A stretch of 64,000 nt of DNA from Smallanthus sonchifolius (Eukaryota > Streptophyta > Magnoliopsida > Asterales > Asteraceae): positions 283,027 to 347,026 of the forward strand of contig JAKNSE010000041.1 in the NCBI GenBank assembly GCA_023525975.1, given 5' to 3'. Under the pieces are notes generated by a model. The model ran no database searches, was not told where the DNA came from, and worked only from the letters and a program-made list of their open reading frames with translations. A program made the translations under genes and the position numbers. Each line of letters begins with the position of its first letter. Position 1 is the stretch's first letter. Below, piece after piece: positions 52,973-64,000 of this stretch.

Positions 52973-54744
52973 GAGTTAATTACATGGATGGCCCTGTGGT
53001 TAACACTTTTTTCAATGTTGGCCCCAAGCGCGCTAAATTACAATGTTGACCCTAACAGTTTTCTAATTTGTAACACGGATAGCCCTTGGCATGGACGGAC
53101 GTCTATTTCCTCCATTAAGTGGCCACACATGCATCCCACATGATGGGTAATTTGGTAATTTCAAACCCCCACCCCTTCCCTCAAATTCCAACGGCAGAGT
53201 CTGGTCGTCTCCTTCGTCGGACCTCAAGCCCCTTCAATGGCAACCTATTTTTGTGGTGAGTTAGCAACCGTTCTTGCTGCGTTTCCTTCGTGTGATCATC
53301 CCCTTCGTCGGACCTCAAGCCCCTTCAATGGCGATCTGCCTATGTGCCCTTGTTCTGTTGAAATTATGTCAGGACTATTGAGATCAAAGAACAAGCTTGA
53401 ATGGGAGCTTAACGTACTAAAAGCACAAATCCAAATGAAGAACAAACTGATCCTTGTTTTGTTCATGACATTAGGGTTTATGTTTCTGTTTTTATTTGAA
53501 GAACAATCTGATCGTTTTTTGTTCCTTGTAGAAGGTATTAGTATTTGTTTTCATTTGTATGTTGTAATGCCTGTTGTTACGTAAAGGCACTTCATATGCC
53601 AATTTGCAGCCATGTTAAAGACAACCTAAAACTCATTTCATAAACCAATAATGATAACAAAATTGCAGTAAAAATAAAGGCAATTCGTATGCCAAAATGA
53701 TTACACAATTGCAGGAAAAAAAGGCATTTCTTAAGCCATAATGTTAATATATTTGTAGCCAAATACAATCCATAATACAACTCATATGATACCATTCTAA
53801 AATACAATCTAAACTCAAGGACATTGTAGCATGAAAATACAACCCAGAAGCATTACAAATGTATACATATTAAGACTACAAAAAACAAGCTTCCATCAAC
53901 AAACAAAACTCCATCAGCATCACAAAACACCCATAAACAAAAGAAGCCTCCATCACACAACAAACTGCAAAGCCAAGCACTTGGCCCTCTTTTCCCTTTG
54001 CATTCCCTTATATTGTGCCCTTTATTCTTGCATTTCACGCACGTAACAGTCCTCCCCGACCTTGGAAGTTTCGCCCATTACTCTATTTCATCATGTAGTT
54101 CCACTTCATCCCTTGTACGTTTCTTATTTGGTTTGGCAATTGGGACTTTTCCCCCTATGTCCAAATGAAAATATAGATGAACCCATGCTTCTAGTTGGTC
54201 CGCATCGTGCCAATAGACAACCATTTCCCAGTTAATAGTAACAACATGCTTACATGGTATCCTGGTTAACTCTCACATCATGTAACATGGATTGACATGA
54301 TTAACATATTATTAGTAAATATCATTGTACATGTGAATTTAGATGAATTGAAGTAACTATTACCTGCAACTACACACGCTTGCTTCAAAATTCACTACCA
54401 CTGTTCCCCTAAAGGATCACCAACCTGCCACTTTGTACCAAATCTTCACATAACAACACATTTTGATGCATCTGATTTGGCAACTTCAAGCAACTTTGTT
54501 GCACTAGGTGTCAAAAGACCTCTGCACTTTTCATTAACCCTCTTAACATCCACTACTCTTTTCATTAGCAACTTTTGTTGTTTAACCCTGCCATCAACAA
54601 TCTTCGCACCCATAGACTCATTTAGATCATGTTGACATCAATAAAATTCATACCAAGATCCGGATGTCCATTAACACCTTCATCAACCTCCATACTCACA
54701 CCATCACCCTCATTCACACCCTCAGTGTACTAGTCAATATACGT
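52973..54744 (-). mobile_element. Mutator-like element remnant
   Basis: The left edge (TTAATTACATGGATGGCCCTGTGGTT) resembles common plant Mutator-like terminal repeats. The interior, on the minus strand, encodes parts of a MULE transposase C-terminus. No right terminal repeat is found before the LTR fragment at 54745, so the element appears truncated. A plus-strand frame at 53237-53584 (SKNKLEWELNVLKAQ followed by a hydrophobic helix) resembles the coiled-coil and membrane tail of small plant GRF zinc-finger proteins often found beside such elements. Confidence 0.55.
53950..54410 (-). pseudogene. MULE transposase C-terminal fragment
   Basis: In translation order: a CSC half of a SWIM zinc finger (about 54363-54399), the matching IPCKHVV half (about 54245-54265), a region like WVHLYFHLD, and a CCHC knuckle CVKCKNKGHNIREC (53998-54041). 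This order is that of plant MuDR/FAR1-type transposases. A stop replaces the expected tryptophan before ELTRIPCKH, another stop lies before the knuckle, and the catalytic core is missing. Confidence 0.7.
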
Positions 54745-56488
54745 CACGCCTTTGCCCGTCCTTTCATTTTGCTACCTGAACTGCATACTAAAAGTTAGCT
54801 AACGCTGGTGAGTTCTAGTTTAAAGCAATTAGGTATAAGCATCATTTCTTTATAAGTAGATATATATATATATATATATATATACATATTACACTTCATC
54901 TTCCTTCATTTAACATTTAATGATCATAGACATATGAGTTATCAACCCGTCATTACGTAAGTCACAAAGACAAATGTTCCGTCCTACCGTCATAGTCCGT
55001 CATTCATACCGTCCTACCGAAGTAGTCCGTGATACATACCGTCCTACCGAAGTAGTCCGTGATACGTTCATACCGTCTGGCTACCTTTCTAGCCGTCCGT
55101 GATACATACCGTCCTACCGTCGTAGTCCGGGATTCACCCGTTTGCCCTAAGGCATCCGTTTCCCATTCGAACTATATATGCAACCGTGCTTCCATTAAGG
55201 GCCTCCGTCTACCGTAGTAGTCCGTATTTGTCTACATTTCTAGACTTTAACATACCGTCTGCATAATAGTCATATGTTCATCTGTCTACCATGATAGCCG
55301 TCATCAACGTACCGTCCTACCGAAGTAGTCCGTGTTTCTGTCCTTAACGTTTAGTACATTCATAACATGAAATATATAAATATAAAGCAAGATTTCATTT
55401 GTTTAACGTTAAGTCATACATTCGTTTCATTCTTTGTAAGCATTCATTTGTCATTTCATTGTTCATCATTTACTTTCATATAATACATATGGTCATATTA
55501 TCATCCATACATTCATTCACTTTGCACGTATACACTTCAGCCCCAAAACATTGGAAAACAAGCACATAACACATAAGGGGCACATAGAACTCACCTGATG
55601 AACGGGTTTCTGAAGTATAACATCCGGTTGGTGAGCGTCACTAAGGTCACACACAATCTTATAATCAAGTCATACAAGATAAGATAACGGACCTAACCGA
55701 CACTAAACGTTTCTATCTTTAGGGTTTGGCGAACTTATACAAGTTCACCCATTATGGCTTAAGCGAACATGGTAAGTTCTCCTCGTTGAACTAGGCGAAG
55801 ATATGATAAGTTCGCTATCTAGGTTTAGGAGGTAATGGGTTAAGTTCGCTACATTGAGCTACGTGAACATAGTAGATTCGCCTCTTTGGCTTTAGATGAA
55901 CATATGGTAAGTTCGTCCCTTAGATTAAGCGAACATGATCTAGCGGAGATGCTAAGTTCGCTTGAACGGTTCCAGGCGAACCTGGCAAGTTCGCATACGT
56001 CAGCCATCTTCCCCAACAAGAAAACCTTAGATCAGCTCATCGATTCTGATTGTTCAAGCATCGAACCTTTTACGTTCAAAACGTTCTATTTTCATCCATG
56101 AGCTTAGATCTATGGTTTGTTTCTAATTCCATACGTAAAAACCGTGACTTTAAATGATTTTAACCCGAAACCCAAAACTACAAAAATCTTAGATTTGAGC
56201 TAGATGGTTACCTGCTTGGGTCTGATTTCTGTTGCCTTGCATTGCTATGAGATGACTAAAGATCCCCGAGCTTTTGAGTTGTTTTCCTTGCTTTCTCTCT
56301 CTCTAGCCTTGCGTTAATGTGGAGGAAATGAGGAGGTGGAGCTAGTATGCTCCTTATACACTTGGGCTCCCATCGGCCCATTGGAGCCAAGCACAAGCCC
56401 GTACTCTTCCATTTTACTTTCATTCAAACCCACGATTTAATTTACGACCTCATTTCATTTATTCGATTTATTAATTTGGGATGTTACA
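54745..56488 (-). mobile_element. Truncated Ty3-like LTR with GCGAACTT array
   Basis: Read on the minus strand it starts TGTAACATCCC at 56488. It passes a GCGAACTT-type array (55997-55726), GTGAGTTCTATGTGCCCC, a tandem block of CGGACTACTTCGGTAGGACG (about 55340-54970), and the landmark ACTAGAACTCACCAGCGTTAG. It breaks off after GGGCAAAGGC. It resembles the X LTR in its second half but carries the array X lacks. There is no internal element on either side. Confidence 0.8.
54970..55340 (-). repeat. Tandem CCGTCCTACCGAAGTAGTCC block in the inverted LTR
   Basis: Plus-strand copies of CCGTCCTACCGAAGTAGTCC, separated by short GTGATACATA-like spacers, occur at least four times (about 55012, 55042, 55104, 55312). 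The X LTR has weaker traces of the same motif at 49510-49800. Confidence 0.75.
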
Positions 56489-57270
56489 ACGTAAAGGTTG
56501 TAATCTGAAGTCTATTTTTTTCCTAAAACTAGAAAATTATAGTAAAGGAGAACCCCTAGTTGATCAAACCCATAGCAGCAGTCATGACCATTAGATCATA
56601 CACATGAAATTGGTCGATATGTAAGAAGTCAATATACAATACACTACCAAATACATACCTTTTACATGGAAATTTTCAAAATACACCCCATAATGAACCT
56701 TAAACGAGAACATGTTGGGATAATGCTCTGTCCATGATCTAATACAAACAAAAATGTTAAAACCGATGTTAAAGAAACTGATAAAAATATTAAAATAAAA
56801 ATGTCCCACTCTCACATAAATAAAGAAATTACCTTTCAAAAAGATATAAATTTATTTCTTTAAACTTTAAGAAGCCAACAAATAAAGGACTTACTTTTCT
56901 TAATGTTTGAGCTCCATGGACCATGGGGCCATGTCCCAACGACCGGTTAATTGTTTGGTTAATAAAAGTTACTTCACAATATGTATGCTTAGTAAAAAAA
57001 ATAATTTAAAGCTTTTAGGAGTTTAAAGTTTTTATTTAAAAAAAGGCCATATTGAAAAAAAATCCCCAAGAAAGCTTTTATCTTTTATTTTAAGAAAATG
57101 AGCCCTTAACACTAAAAAATTTTAAACCAAAAATTACTTAAAATACGTTTTTAGAGTTGAGTTTTTGATAAACCAAATCACCAAAACATTTTATTTGTAT
57201 GTTTTATAATGCCGTTTTATATTTTCAAGTTATAATTAATTTCAACGTTGATACGAGACTCGAATTTCTA
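56489..57270. other. AT-rich DNA, nothing recognised
   Basis: No gene-like frame or repeat structure seen. Confidence 0.5.
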
Positions 57271-57285
57271 ATTCCAGTTTTAACT

Positions 57286-57538
57286 TTTAATTTTTTATTA
57301 TTTTTTTTAGAACGGCGTTTGGTACTACCCCAATACCCGAGTGAGCCTTGTTGAGACGTGATTTCAAACGTCCATACTGAATTTGACGCTCCAGGTCTGA
57401 CTCACTCAGGAACACCATTAAGGAGGAAACACACCACTGTGAGAAAAACCCTCCTTGAGTCAGGCTTGAACATGAGACCTCAAAGGATCCCAAGCTCTAA
57501 CCATCATCCCATACCATTAGATCAGAAGGCCAATGGCT
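57286..57538 (-). mobile_element. tRNA-derived SINE with perfect target duplication
   Basis: On the minus strand the head has an A-box-like GATGGTTAGAGCTTGG and a B-box-like TGTTCAAGCC. The tail is A-rich (seen as a T-rich run at 57286-57310 on the plus strand). The 15-bp direct repeat ATTCCAGTTTTAACT lies at 57271-57285 and 57539-57553 without mismatch, so insertion is fairly recent. The family differs from the SINE at 58410. Confidence 0.85.
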
Positions 57539-57553
57539 ATTCCAGTTTTAACT

Positions 57554-58394
57554 AGTTTTATCAAACATAAATAAAAGAATAATTTCAAACATAAATTTTG
57601 ACATTTGAAAAAGTAAATTAATTTCTTTTCTCCGACAAAACTAAATATTGTTGTTACATTTCAACCTCACTGTAATTACATTCATATATGTATGTTAACT
57701 CCAAAATAATTTAGTTTTTCAAAGTTTTAGTTAGTGTGAGGTCGGCTTAACCTTTTTTGTGGTCCAAGTCAAATTATAAAATTGATACCCTTTATAGAAA
57801 AAAAATGCATGTTTATTCTTAAAATCCTAACACATGAGAATATGATGATCCATATTTTTCGTATACAATTTCTTAAGTCAAACCAGTGGCGAAGCTTGAA
57901 GAAAAATGCAGGGGGGCCGCGCAGCGGAATCCTATAATTTTTCTTTCCTATCAGGGGGTACAGAACTTAATACCTATACAGGCTGAAGAGTGATAATACA
58001 AGTAAGTTAACACGCGGCTGATTTTTAAAGTTTGGCTACTTATAACATCTAACCTCTTATTTCAAACAATATTATTCGTTTTATTCATAAAAAAACACAT
58101 GACTTTTTTTTGGTTATATAAGTGGAGAATTCTAAAAAGTTTACTTATTCTAAAATTTTCCTCACCCAAACACAACTTAATTATAGAGTTCTCATCTCAT
58201 CTATAATTAAAACGCGTTGACGATATTTACAGTGTTTTTGATGACCAAACCAGGAATTGAACCCATCACCAGTTCGGTTCGGTCGGGTTGGGCTGGTTCA
58301 GAATTATTTTTTATTATCTATTTACAAAATATTTTTAAAAGGTTTTTTCATAGATGTAAAAATTTCAACTCAAGACCTCTTGAAAACCTTTAGC
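57554..58394. other. AT-rich DNA with a possible hAT edge
   Basis: CAGTGGCGAAGCTTG at 57892 resembles a hAT terminus of the type seen at 51372 and is followed by a G-rich stretch, but no partner end is found. Otherwise nothing is recognised. Confidence 0.4.
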
Positions 58395-58409
58395 AACTAT
58401 TGTAGGAAG

Positions 58410-58748
58410 GCCAAAGAGGTTGTGGTGTAGTCGTTGAGGTGAGGCCTGAAGTCCCAAAGGACCCGGGTTCAATCCCTGTCACCACCATTAATTTCTGAGA
58501 CATGCAAATGAGGCCTAGTTCTTAGGCTGATGCACCAGGGTTTTACTCACGCCGATCCAGGGTACGAGCCTCGGCTCTCCCTCAAGCCCGGAAGAGGCCG
58601 TATTGGATGAGATTTTTCCTTGGATGCTCTCCAACTCTGACGCCAAGTGGGCCCAGTTTAGACAACATATTGACCGGAGTTGGACGAGGCTCTCCCATAT
58701 GACGGGAGGGTGCGACGTCACAAAATTCAATTTTCGCCGTTAAAAAAA
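58410..58748 (+). mobile_element. tRNA-derived SINE, full-length, perfect target duplication
   Basis: The head has GGTGTAGTCGTTGAGG (A box) and GGGTTCAATCCC (B box). The body includes GACATGCAAATGAGGCC and GATGCTCTCCAACTCTGA, shared with the copy at 7050. It ends in a short A run. The duplication AACTATTGTAGGAAG is at 58395-58409 and 58749-58763 without mismatch. Length 339 bp. It would be transcribed by RNA polymerase III and moved by a partner LINE. Confidence 0.9.
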
Positions 58749-58763
58749 AACTATTGTAGGAAG

Positions 58764-59574
58764 ATTTTAATGTTTTATCTTTAGATGTATACACTAAATA
58801 CACTCCAAATTTATTTGATCTCTTTTATCTTGAAAAATTTCTTTACTAATTTTTTTTATCTTTTCTTTTAAGAAAATAATAATTTTTTTAACTGTCAATT
58901 TAATATAGTATTTATATTTTATATGATGTTTAAATATTTTTCAAAAATAATTATCACGTCATCTTGTTCTTGAGTCCAATTCGACCGGTCCAATCAGTGA
59001 ACCTAAGAGAGAGTCGGTTTGACGACTGATCCGTATCTGAAAAATCTACCATTTTCGTATTTATCATTTATCATCTTTCCGAGCTATAATGTTTTTAACA
59101 ATCACATAAAAACAAGGATTATTCTGAACAAGAATTTGTGGCAAAACGTGTTAAAGTTTATGATTTGACCCTTTTGAAATTTGAATTAACTTTTTGATTA
59201 CGTGAGAAACCCAATTTTAGTCAAATAGAAAAATCCAGAATATCATATCATATGAACACATCACTAATGAATTCCAAAAATAAAAGAATCTACAAAAAGG
59301 AGTAAAAACTCACATCCATCTTCCTTCCTCACCAATCTCTCTTTCTCTCTCTCTCTCTCACACACACACTTCCACCATCACACGCAATTATTAAAATACA
59401 GTTTTTTAACCTCCAATTACGCACTTCTTTTCTATCTTTTTCTTGTTTGATTCGTCATTTGATGATAGTTCAACTGCTATCTAACCACTTTCTCATATTA
59501 AACAACCCATTTTCTCCATCCATTGCTGTAATTAATTGAACTCTTCACTTCCACCTTTTGATCACTTTTCTTCA
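58764..59574 (+). promoter_or_regulatory. KUP gene upstream region
   Basis: AT-rich DNA precedes a (CT)n then (CA)n run at 59337-59370, a common leader or promoter feature in plants. The following pyrimidine-rich stretch to 59574 is probably 5' UTR. No clear TATA box is assigned. Confidence 0.4.
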
Positions 59575-59622
59575 ATGACTCATCGGCTAATCAAGATAAA
59601 GGTGACAACTTTATCAATTTGA
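59575..59622 (+). other. Possible upstream ORF in the KUP leader
   Basis: A 15-codon frame from the ATG at 59575 to the TGA at 59620-59622 ends 11 bases before the main ATG at 59634. If retained in the mRNA it could reduce translation. However, an AAAG/GTGACA site at 59600 could be a leader-intron donor that would remove part of it. Confidence 0.35.
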
Positions 59623-59633
59623 AGCAACTAATT

Positions 59634-62600
59634 ATGGATCTGGAAACTGGGTTTCATCAAAATCATCCAAAGGTGAGATGGGTATGTTACAATTTTTCAA
59701 AATATAAATTAGACAACACCCATTTGAAATTTCTTCATTTTTGTTCTATTTTTTGTACAGAAACAGTCTTGGAGGACAGTTTTGGCATTGGCTTACCAAA
59801 GTTTGGGTGTTGTGTATGGAGATTTAAGCACATCACCCTTATATGTGTTTAAAAGCACTTTTGCAGAAGATATTGAACATTCAGAGACTAATGAAGAAAT
59901 ATTTGGGGCACTTTCTTTTATTTTCTGGACTCTTACTTTAGTCCCTTTGTTGAAGTATGTGTTCATTGTGCTTAAAGCTGATGATAATGGTGAAGGGGGC
60001 ACATTTGCACTGTATTCTTTGCTTTGTAGACATGCTAGAGTCAGTTCATTGCCTAATTGTCAATTGGCTGATGAGGAACTATCAAGTTATAGAAAGGAAA
60101 TACCTAAATTAGCCCTGACTTCTTTTGGTTTAAGGCTTAAATCTATTTTGGAGAAATATAGAGTCTTGCAGAGGTTTCTGCTTGTGTTGGCCCTTGTTGG
60201 GGCTTGTATGGTCATTGGTGATGGTGTTCTAACTCCTGCTCTTTCAGGTTTGTTATTTATTTAAAATCTTGTTTAATTTATGCATTTTAAGATAAAATTT
60301 GTGGGCTTTTATTGGAATTTAAGGACAATAATTGTATCGGTGTTTTTATTGGAATTTAAGGACAATAATGATATCTGTTTCTGCATAAATTATTTGTTTT
60401 TCTACTAGCTGGATTGATTTTTTGTTGTGATGATTTTTGCAGTATTTTCAGCGGTTTCGGGTGTGGAACTTGCAATGGCCAAAGAGCATCACAAATGTAA
60501 GGATATCAATTATAGTGTTGTATGTTAATGAAATTGGGTAATCAATGTCTCTATCATCTGCATAATGTTTGGTACTAAGTTGTCTAACAAGTTATCTGTC
60601 TTTGGTTTGTGGGGCTTTTTTTTTTTAATTTAAATATCATGAATATAATATTGTCTTTCCAACAAAAACTCCCTAATTTCAAGAACTTTTGAATGAAACA
60701 AGTTAAACTTTCCATAAAATAAAGTAGCTTAATCAGACAAATCCCCTAATTTTATGAACTTGTGAATAAAACAAGCTAAGATGTCCTATCATAGTCAATA
60801 TGCTTTATATTTATATAAAAATAAAAAATAAAATAAAAACCCTACACGCTTTATTATGTTAAGGGTTGTTTGGATGCAAGTTTGACTATTTATCATCAAT
60901 TTTCCTACAACTTAACTGATTATAATGTGTTTAAGTTGCAAAAATATGTTAAGCACACGTCCAAACACCCCGTTAAAGAATTTACGGCCTGGTGGCATAA
61001 TTTAAAGGGCGTTTGGGATTGCTTTTTAAACCGCTTCATTATGTTTTATAGACATGGATAAGCAGTTTGAAGTGTTTAGATGGCACCTGCTTATTTTTAG
61101 GTTAATGACTTAATATGCACTTTTAAAGAAGCAATCCTAATATCCCCTTAAGTAATGGATCACACATCATCATCCACTAGGAGTTGAATCTACTTCAAAG
61201 GTTATTCATGGTTATGGAAGCAATAGTCATCTCCCATAATCTTAAAAAAACATATGTTTTTAGTTGCAAATCTTGTATATGCAATGTTAGCCATCTCACA
61301 ACATGGGGACCCACATTCGATAACACGATTACGTTTATATGTAGATTAATATGAATAATAAAAGGAATTTGTACATTGTTGCAGATGTTGAAGTCCCTGT
61401 TGCATGTCTCATACTGATAGCATTGTTTGCCCTGCAACATTATGGGACCCACAGGGTCGGGCACTTGTTCGCACCCGTGGTTATATTGTGGCTCTTGTGC
61501 ATCAGCTCAATCGGCTTATACAATATTATTCACTGGAACCCTCATATCTATAAAGCACTGTCTCCGGTTCACATGTACAAATTTATCAAGAAAACTCAAA
61601 CCCAAGGCTGGAAATCTTTAGGGGGTATCTTATTATGCATCACAGGCAAGTTTTTTCTTTAACATTACGCGCCTAAATTGTTTGTCTTGTAGGGTGTAAA
61701 TTTGTCAATTTTTGAAAATTTTGTTCACTAGTGCAGGCTCAGAAGCTATGTTTGCTGATCTTGGACACTTTTCACAGTTGTCTATCCAGGTATGTAATTA
61801 TGTATACGCATGACATTACATGTACAGCCCAGGCCAGGTTGACCCGAAACAATCCAAATCTTTTTTTATATATAGTTAAGTGTGATGAAGAGGATTAGAA
61901 AAACTCTCTTAGTACAATAATAAGCTAACATTTTGAGTAAAAAAAACGAACTTTGTGAGACTTTCAATCCACTTGATCCGTTCGCTTTTACCATTTCGTT
62001 CACTTGGCCCATTTGACCTGTTAAAGATAAAACACAACCCATATCAACGCATGCATAAGTAAACGGGTCGAAAATGCACCCTCTTGGTTTTCCATTTTCT
62101 TGTTTTTGAACTTGTAATTTTGTTTTCCAGATAGCTTTTACATCATTCGTTTATCCGTCCTTAATTCTGGCATATATGGGACAAGCTGCTTATTTATCTC
62201 AGCATCATGTTATTGAAAATGATTATCGGATTGGATTCTACATCTCTGTACCCAGTAAGTTGCTTTTGAACTTTAATATTAAAGTATGCAAGTGATGCAT
62301 TTGGTTATTTACTAAATCTCCCTTTGGGTCGGGTTGGTTTTGTTTAGAGAATTTGAGGGTGCCTGTACTGTTGATAGCACTACTTGCTGCGGTAGTTGGA
62401 AGTCAAGCCATAATTACAGGGACATTTTCAATTATTAAACAATGTTCTTCGCTCGGATGCTTTCCCAGGGTCAAAATAGTCCATACATCTTCAAAATTTC
62501 ATGGGCAAATTTATATCCCAGAGATCAACTGGATCTTGATGATGTTATGCTTAGCTGTTACCATCGGGTTTAGAGATACAAAGCGTATGGGTAATGCTTC

Positions 62601-63660
62601 AGGTTTGGCGGTTATTACAGTTATGTTGGTTACAACTTGCTTAATGTCTCTTGTTATTGTCCTATGCTGGCACCAAAGTGTTTTTCTTGCCATTGGTTTT
62701 GTGGTGCTTTTCGGGACGATTGAAGCTATGTTTTTTTCAGCTTCTGTTATTAAGTTTCTTGAAGGGGCGTGGGTACCAATAGCGCTCTCGCTCATCTTCA
62801 TGCTCGTGATGTACGTGTGGCACTACGGTACGATTAAAAAGTATGAATTTGATGTCCAAAACAAAGTCTCTGTTGATTGGCTACTAAGCCTGGGCCCGAC
62901 GCTTGGCATAGTCCGGGTTCGAGGAATCGGGCTCGTTCATACCGAGCTCGTTTCGGGCATCCCTGCAATCTTTTCTCATTTTGTGACCAACCTCCCTGCT
63001 TTCCATCAAGTGCTTATTTTCCTTTGTGTGAAATCAGTCCCTGTCCCACATGTGGGGCACGAAGAACGGTTTCTGGTGGGCCATATAGGCCCACGAGAGC
63101 ACCGGGTCTATCGGTGCATAGTCAGGTACGGTTACCGTGACATTCACAAGGATGATGTGGAGTTTGAAAAGGATTTGGTTTGTAGTGTAGCAGAATTCAT
63201 TAGGAAGCAAAAAGACGGTTCTGCCCCTGACGGGCTCAGTGTCAACGGGGAACTATGCAGTGATGATGAGGCAATGACTGTTGTCGGGACGCCTTCCACG
63301 CACTTAGAAGGTGTGCAATTGCGCATGGGCCAAGATGGGCCTAGTGGGCCTGAGGTTCAAGAAATACGGGCCTCACCCGTTAACCATAAGAGAAGAGTGA
63401 GATTTGTGGTGCCCGAGAGCCCGAAGATTGACGATGGTTCACGGGCTGAGTTACGCGACCTACATGAGGCTAGGGAAGCCGGGGTGGCCTACATTTTGGG
63501 CCACGCGTATGTTCAAGCAAAACAAGGGTCTGGTTTGGTTAAAAGAATGGTTATAAATTTAGGTTATGAGTTCTTGAGAAGAAATAGCAGGACATCAACA
63601 GACTCATTAACTGTACCTCATGCTTCAACCCTTGAAGTGGGAATGGTGTATCATGTGTGA
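59634..63660 (+). CDS. KUP/HAK/KT potassium transporter
   Basis: Predicted 776-residue K+ transporter from seven exons: 59634-59672, 59761-60247, 60443-60496, 61385-61645, 61737-61789, 62131-62254, 62348-63660. The total is 777 codons with stop, normal for the family. Family blocks: GVVYGDLSTSPLY at 29-41, GEGGTFALYSLL from 90, GTHRVGHLFAP in exon 4, SEAMFADLGHFS in exon 5, GSQAIITGTFSI and GCFPRVKIVHTSSK in exon 7, and the C-terminal ends RRVRFVVPESPKID and STLEVGMVYHV. Family members have about twelve helices and a long cytosolic tail, and move K+ with H+ across plasma or vacuolar membranes. The C-terminus is most like the KUP6/KUP8/KUP2 group; I do not assign an orthologue. The intron after exon 4 has a GC donor (CAG/GCAAG); the others are GT-AG. 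The first in-frame ATG is at 59634. Confidence 0.95.
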
Positions 63661-64000
63661 ATATAACTAATGTTTTTTGTAAATATTTTTGTAGTCTATA
63701 CATGAAAGGTCTACAATGTACACCTACCATGGTGGTGGATCAAACAACATCCCGCGATCCACCGCTTCTTGTGGTGGTCGTGGGCGGCGGTTTGCGGTTT
63801 TTGGACGTTTGATAGAAGATAGTAGCTGATAGGAAAGTAGGTATAGTTTTGTATTTGGTTTTGGCTCTTTTATATTTTTCAGAATTACAAAAATGATATA
63901 TAATGTCCAAATACTGATTTATGTCGTCTTTTAAATGGGGTTATTTAAGCTTATAGTTTCTGCTACGTTATGTTTTATAAGTGTTGGTGTTATATGACAA
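63661..64000 (+). other. KUP gene 3' flank
   Basis: Contains the 3' UTR and downstream DNA to the window end. AT-rich, with a GC patch around 63745-63795 (GTGGTGGTCGTGGGCGGCGG). No unambiguous AATAAA signal. Confidence 0.45.

Noticed and set aside
53831..54046. Plus-strand 71-codon frame
   Set aside because: It is antisense to the recognisable transposase zinc knuckle region, which reads on the minus strand.
57892..58100. hAT element beginning CAGTGGCGAAGC
   Set aside because: Only one end is recognisable; no inverted partner or 8-bp duplication could be found downstream.

Overview
The window is nuclear DNA of a flowering plant, almost certainly a eudicot. It has short exons with GT-AG introns in an AT-rich background, plant-specific transporter families, and dense nested plant transposable elements (Ty3/gypsy chromovirus, Copia solo LTR, hAT, CACTA, Helitron, Mutator-like and SINE). 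Some dispersed repeats look like ones I associate with Asteraceae, but that family placement is only a guess. Four protein-coding host genes can be supported; almost everything else is mobile DNA or its remains. | Layout: (1) 1-7049, a non-autonomous LTR element with no coding capacity, carrying a minisatellite and a 3' LTR that is cut short. (2) 7050-9444, a SINE fragment and a hAT MITE with a perfect 8-bp target duplication. (3) 9445-13143 (minus), a seven-exon WAT1-related (MtN21/EamA) transporter gene, A. (4) 13144-22247, a gene-free stretch with a CACTA-like element, a small Helitron and a long fold-back element. (5) 22248-28163 (minus), two tandem WAT1-related genes, B and C, whose second introns carry independent insertions. 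(6) 28164-34769, gene-free AT-rich DNA with a solo LTR and a fold-back MITE. (7) 34770-50321, a decayed Tekay-like Ty3 element (X) split by a nearly pristine related element (Y, LTRs 38178-40328 and 45288-47437, one 1527-residue gag-pol frame). (8) 50322-59330, Helitron-like, hAT and Mutator-like remains, an inverted LTR fragment, and two SINEs with perfect 15-bp target duplications. (9) 59634-63660 (plus), a seven-exon KUP/HAK/KT potassium transporter gene. | How the parts relate: the three WAT1-related genes are one local family. B and C are recent head-to-tail duplicates, with matching exon phases and recognisably shared upstream DNA. A is more diverged, with a different 5' exon arrangement but the same lengths for exons 5 and 6. 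All encode predicted ten-helix membrane transporters whose substrate cannot be read from sequence. The KUP gene is a separate K+ transporter locus. | I found no wholly new biological system. The observations most worth following are in the retrotransposons: (a) a dense array of the inverted GCGAACTT/AAGTTCGC motif in the LTRs of Y and of a related inverted copy, absent from the X LTR and replaced by a different short array in a related solo LTR; (b) an extra 394-bp copy of the pol tail in front of the 5' LTR of Y; (c) an in-frame fusion of pol tail to gag at the left end of X. All exon boundaries were assigned by reading splice sites and reading frame by eye, and all repeat identities were judged by eye.
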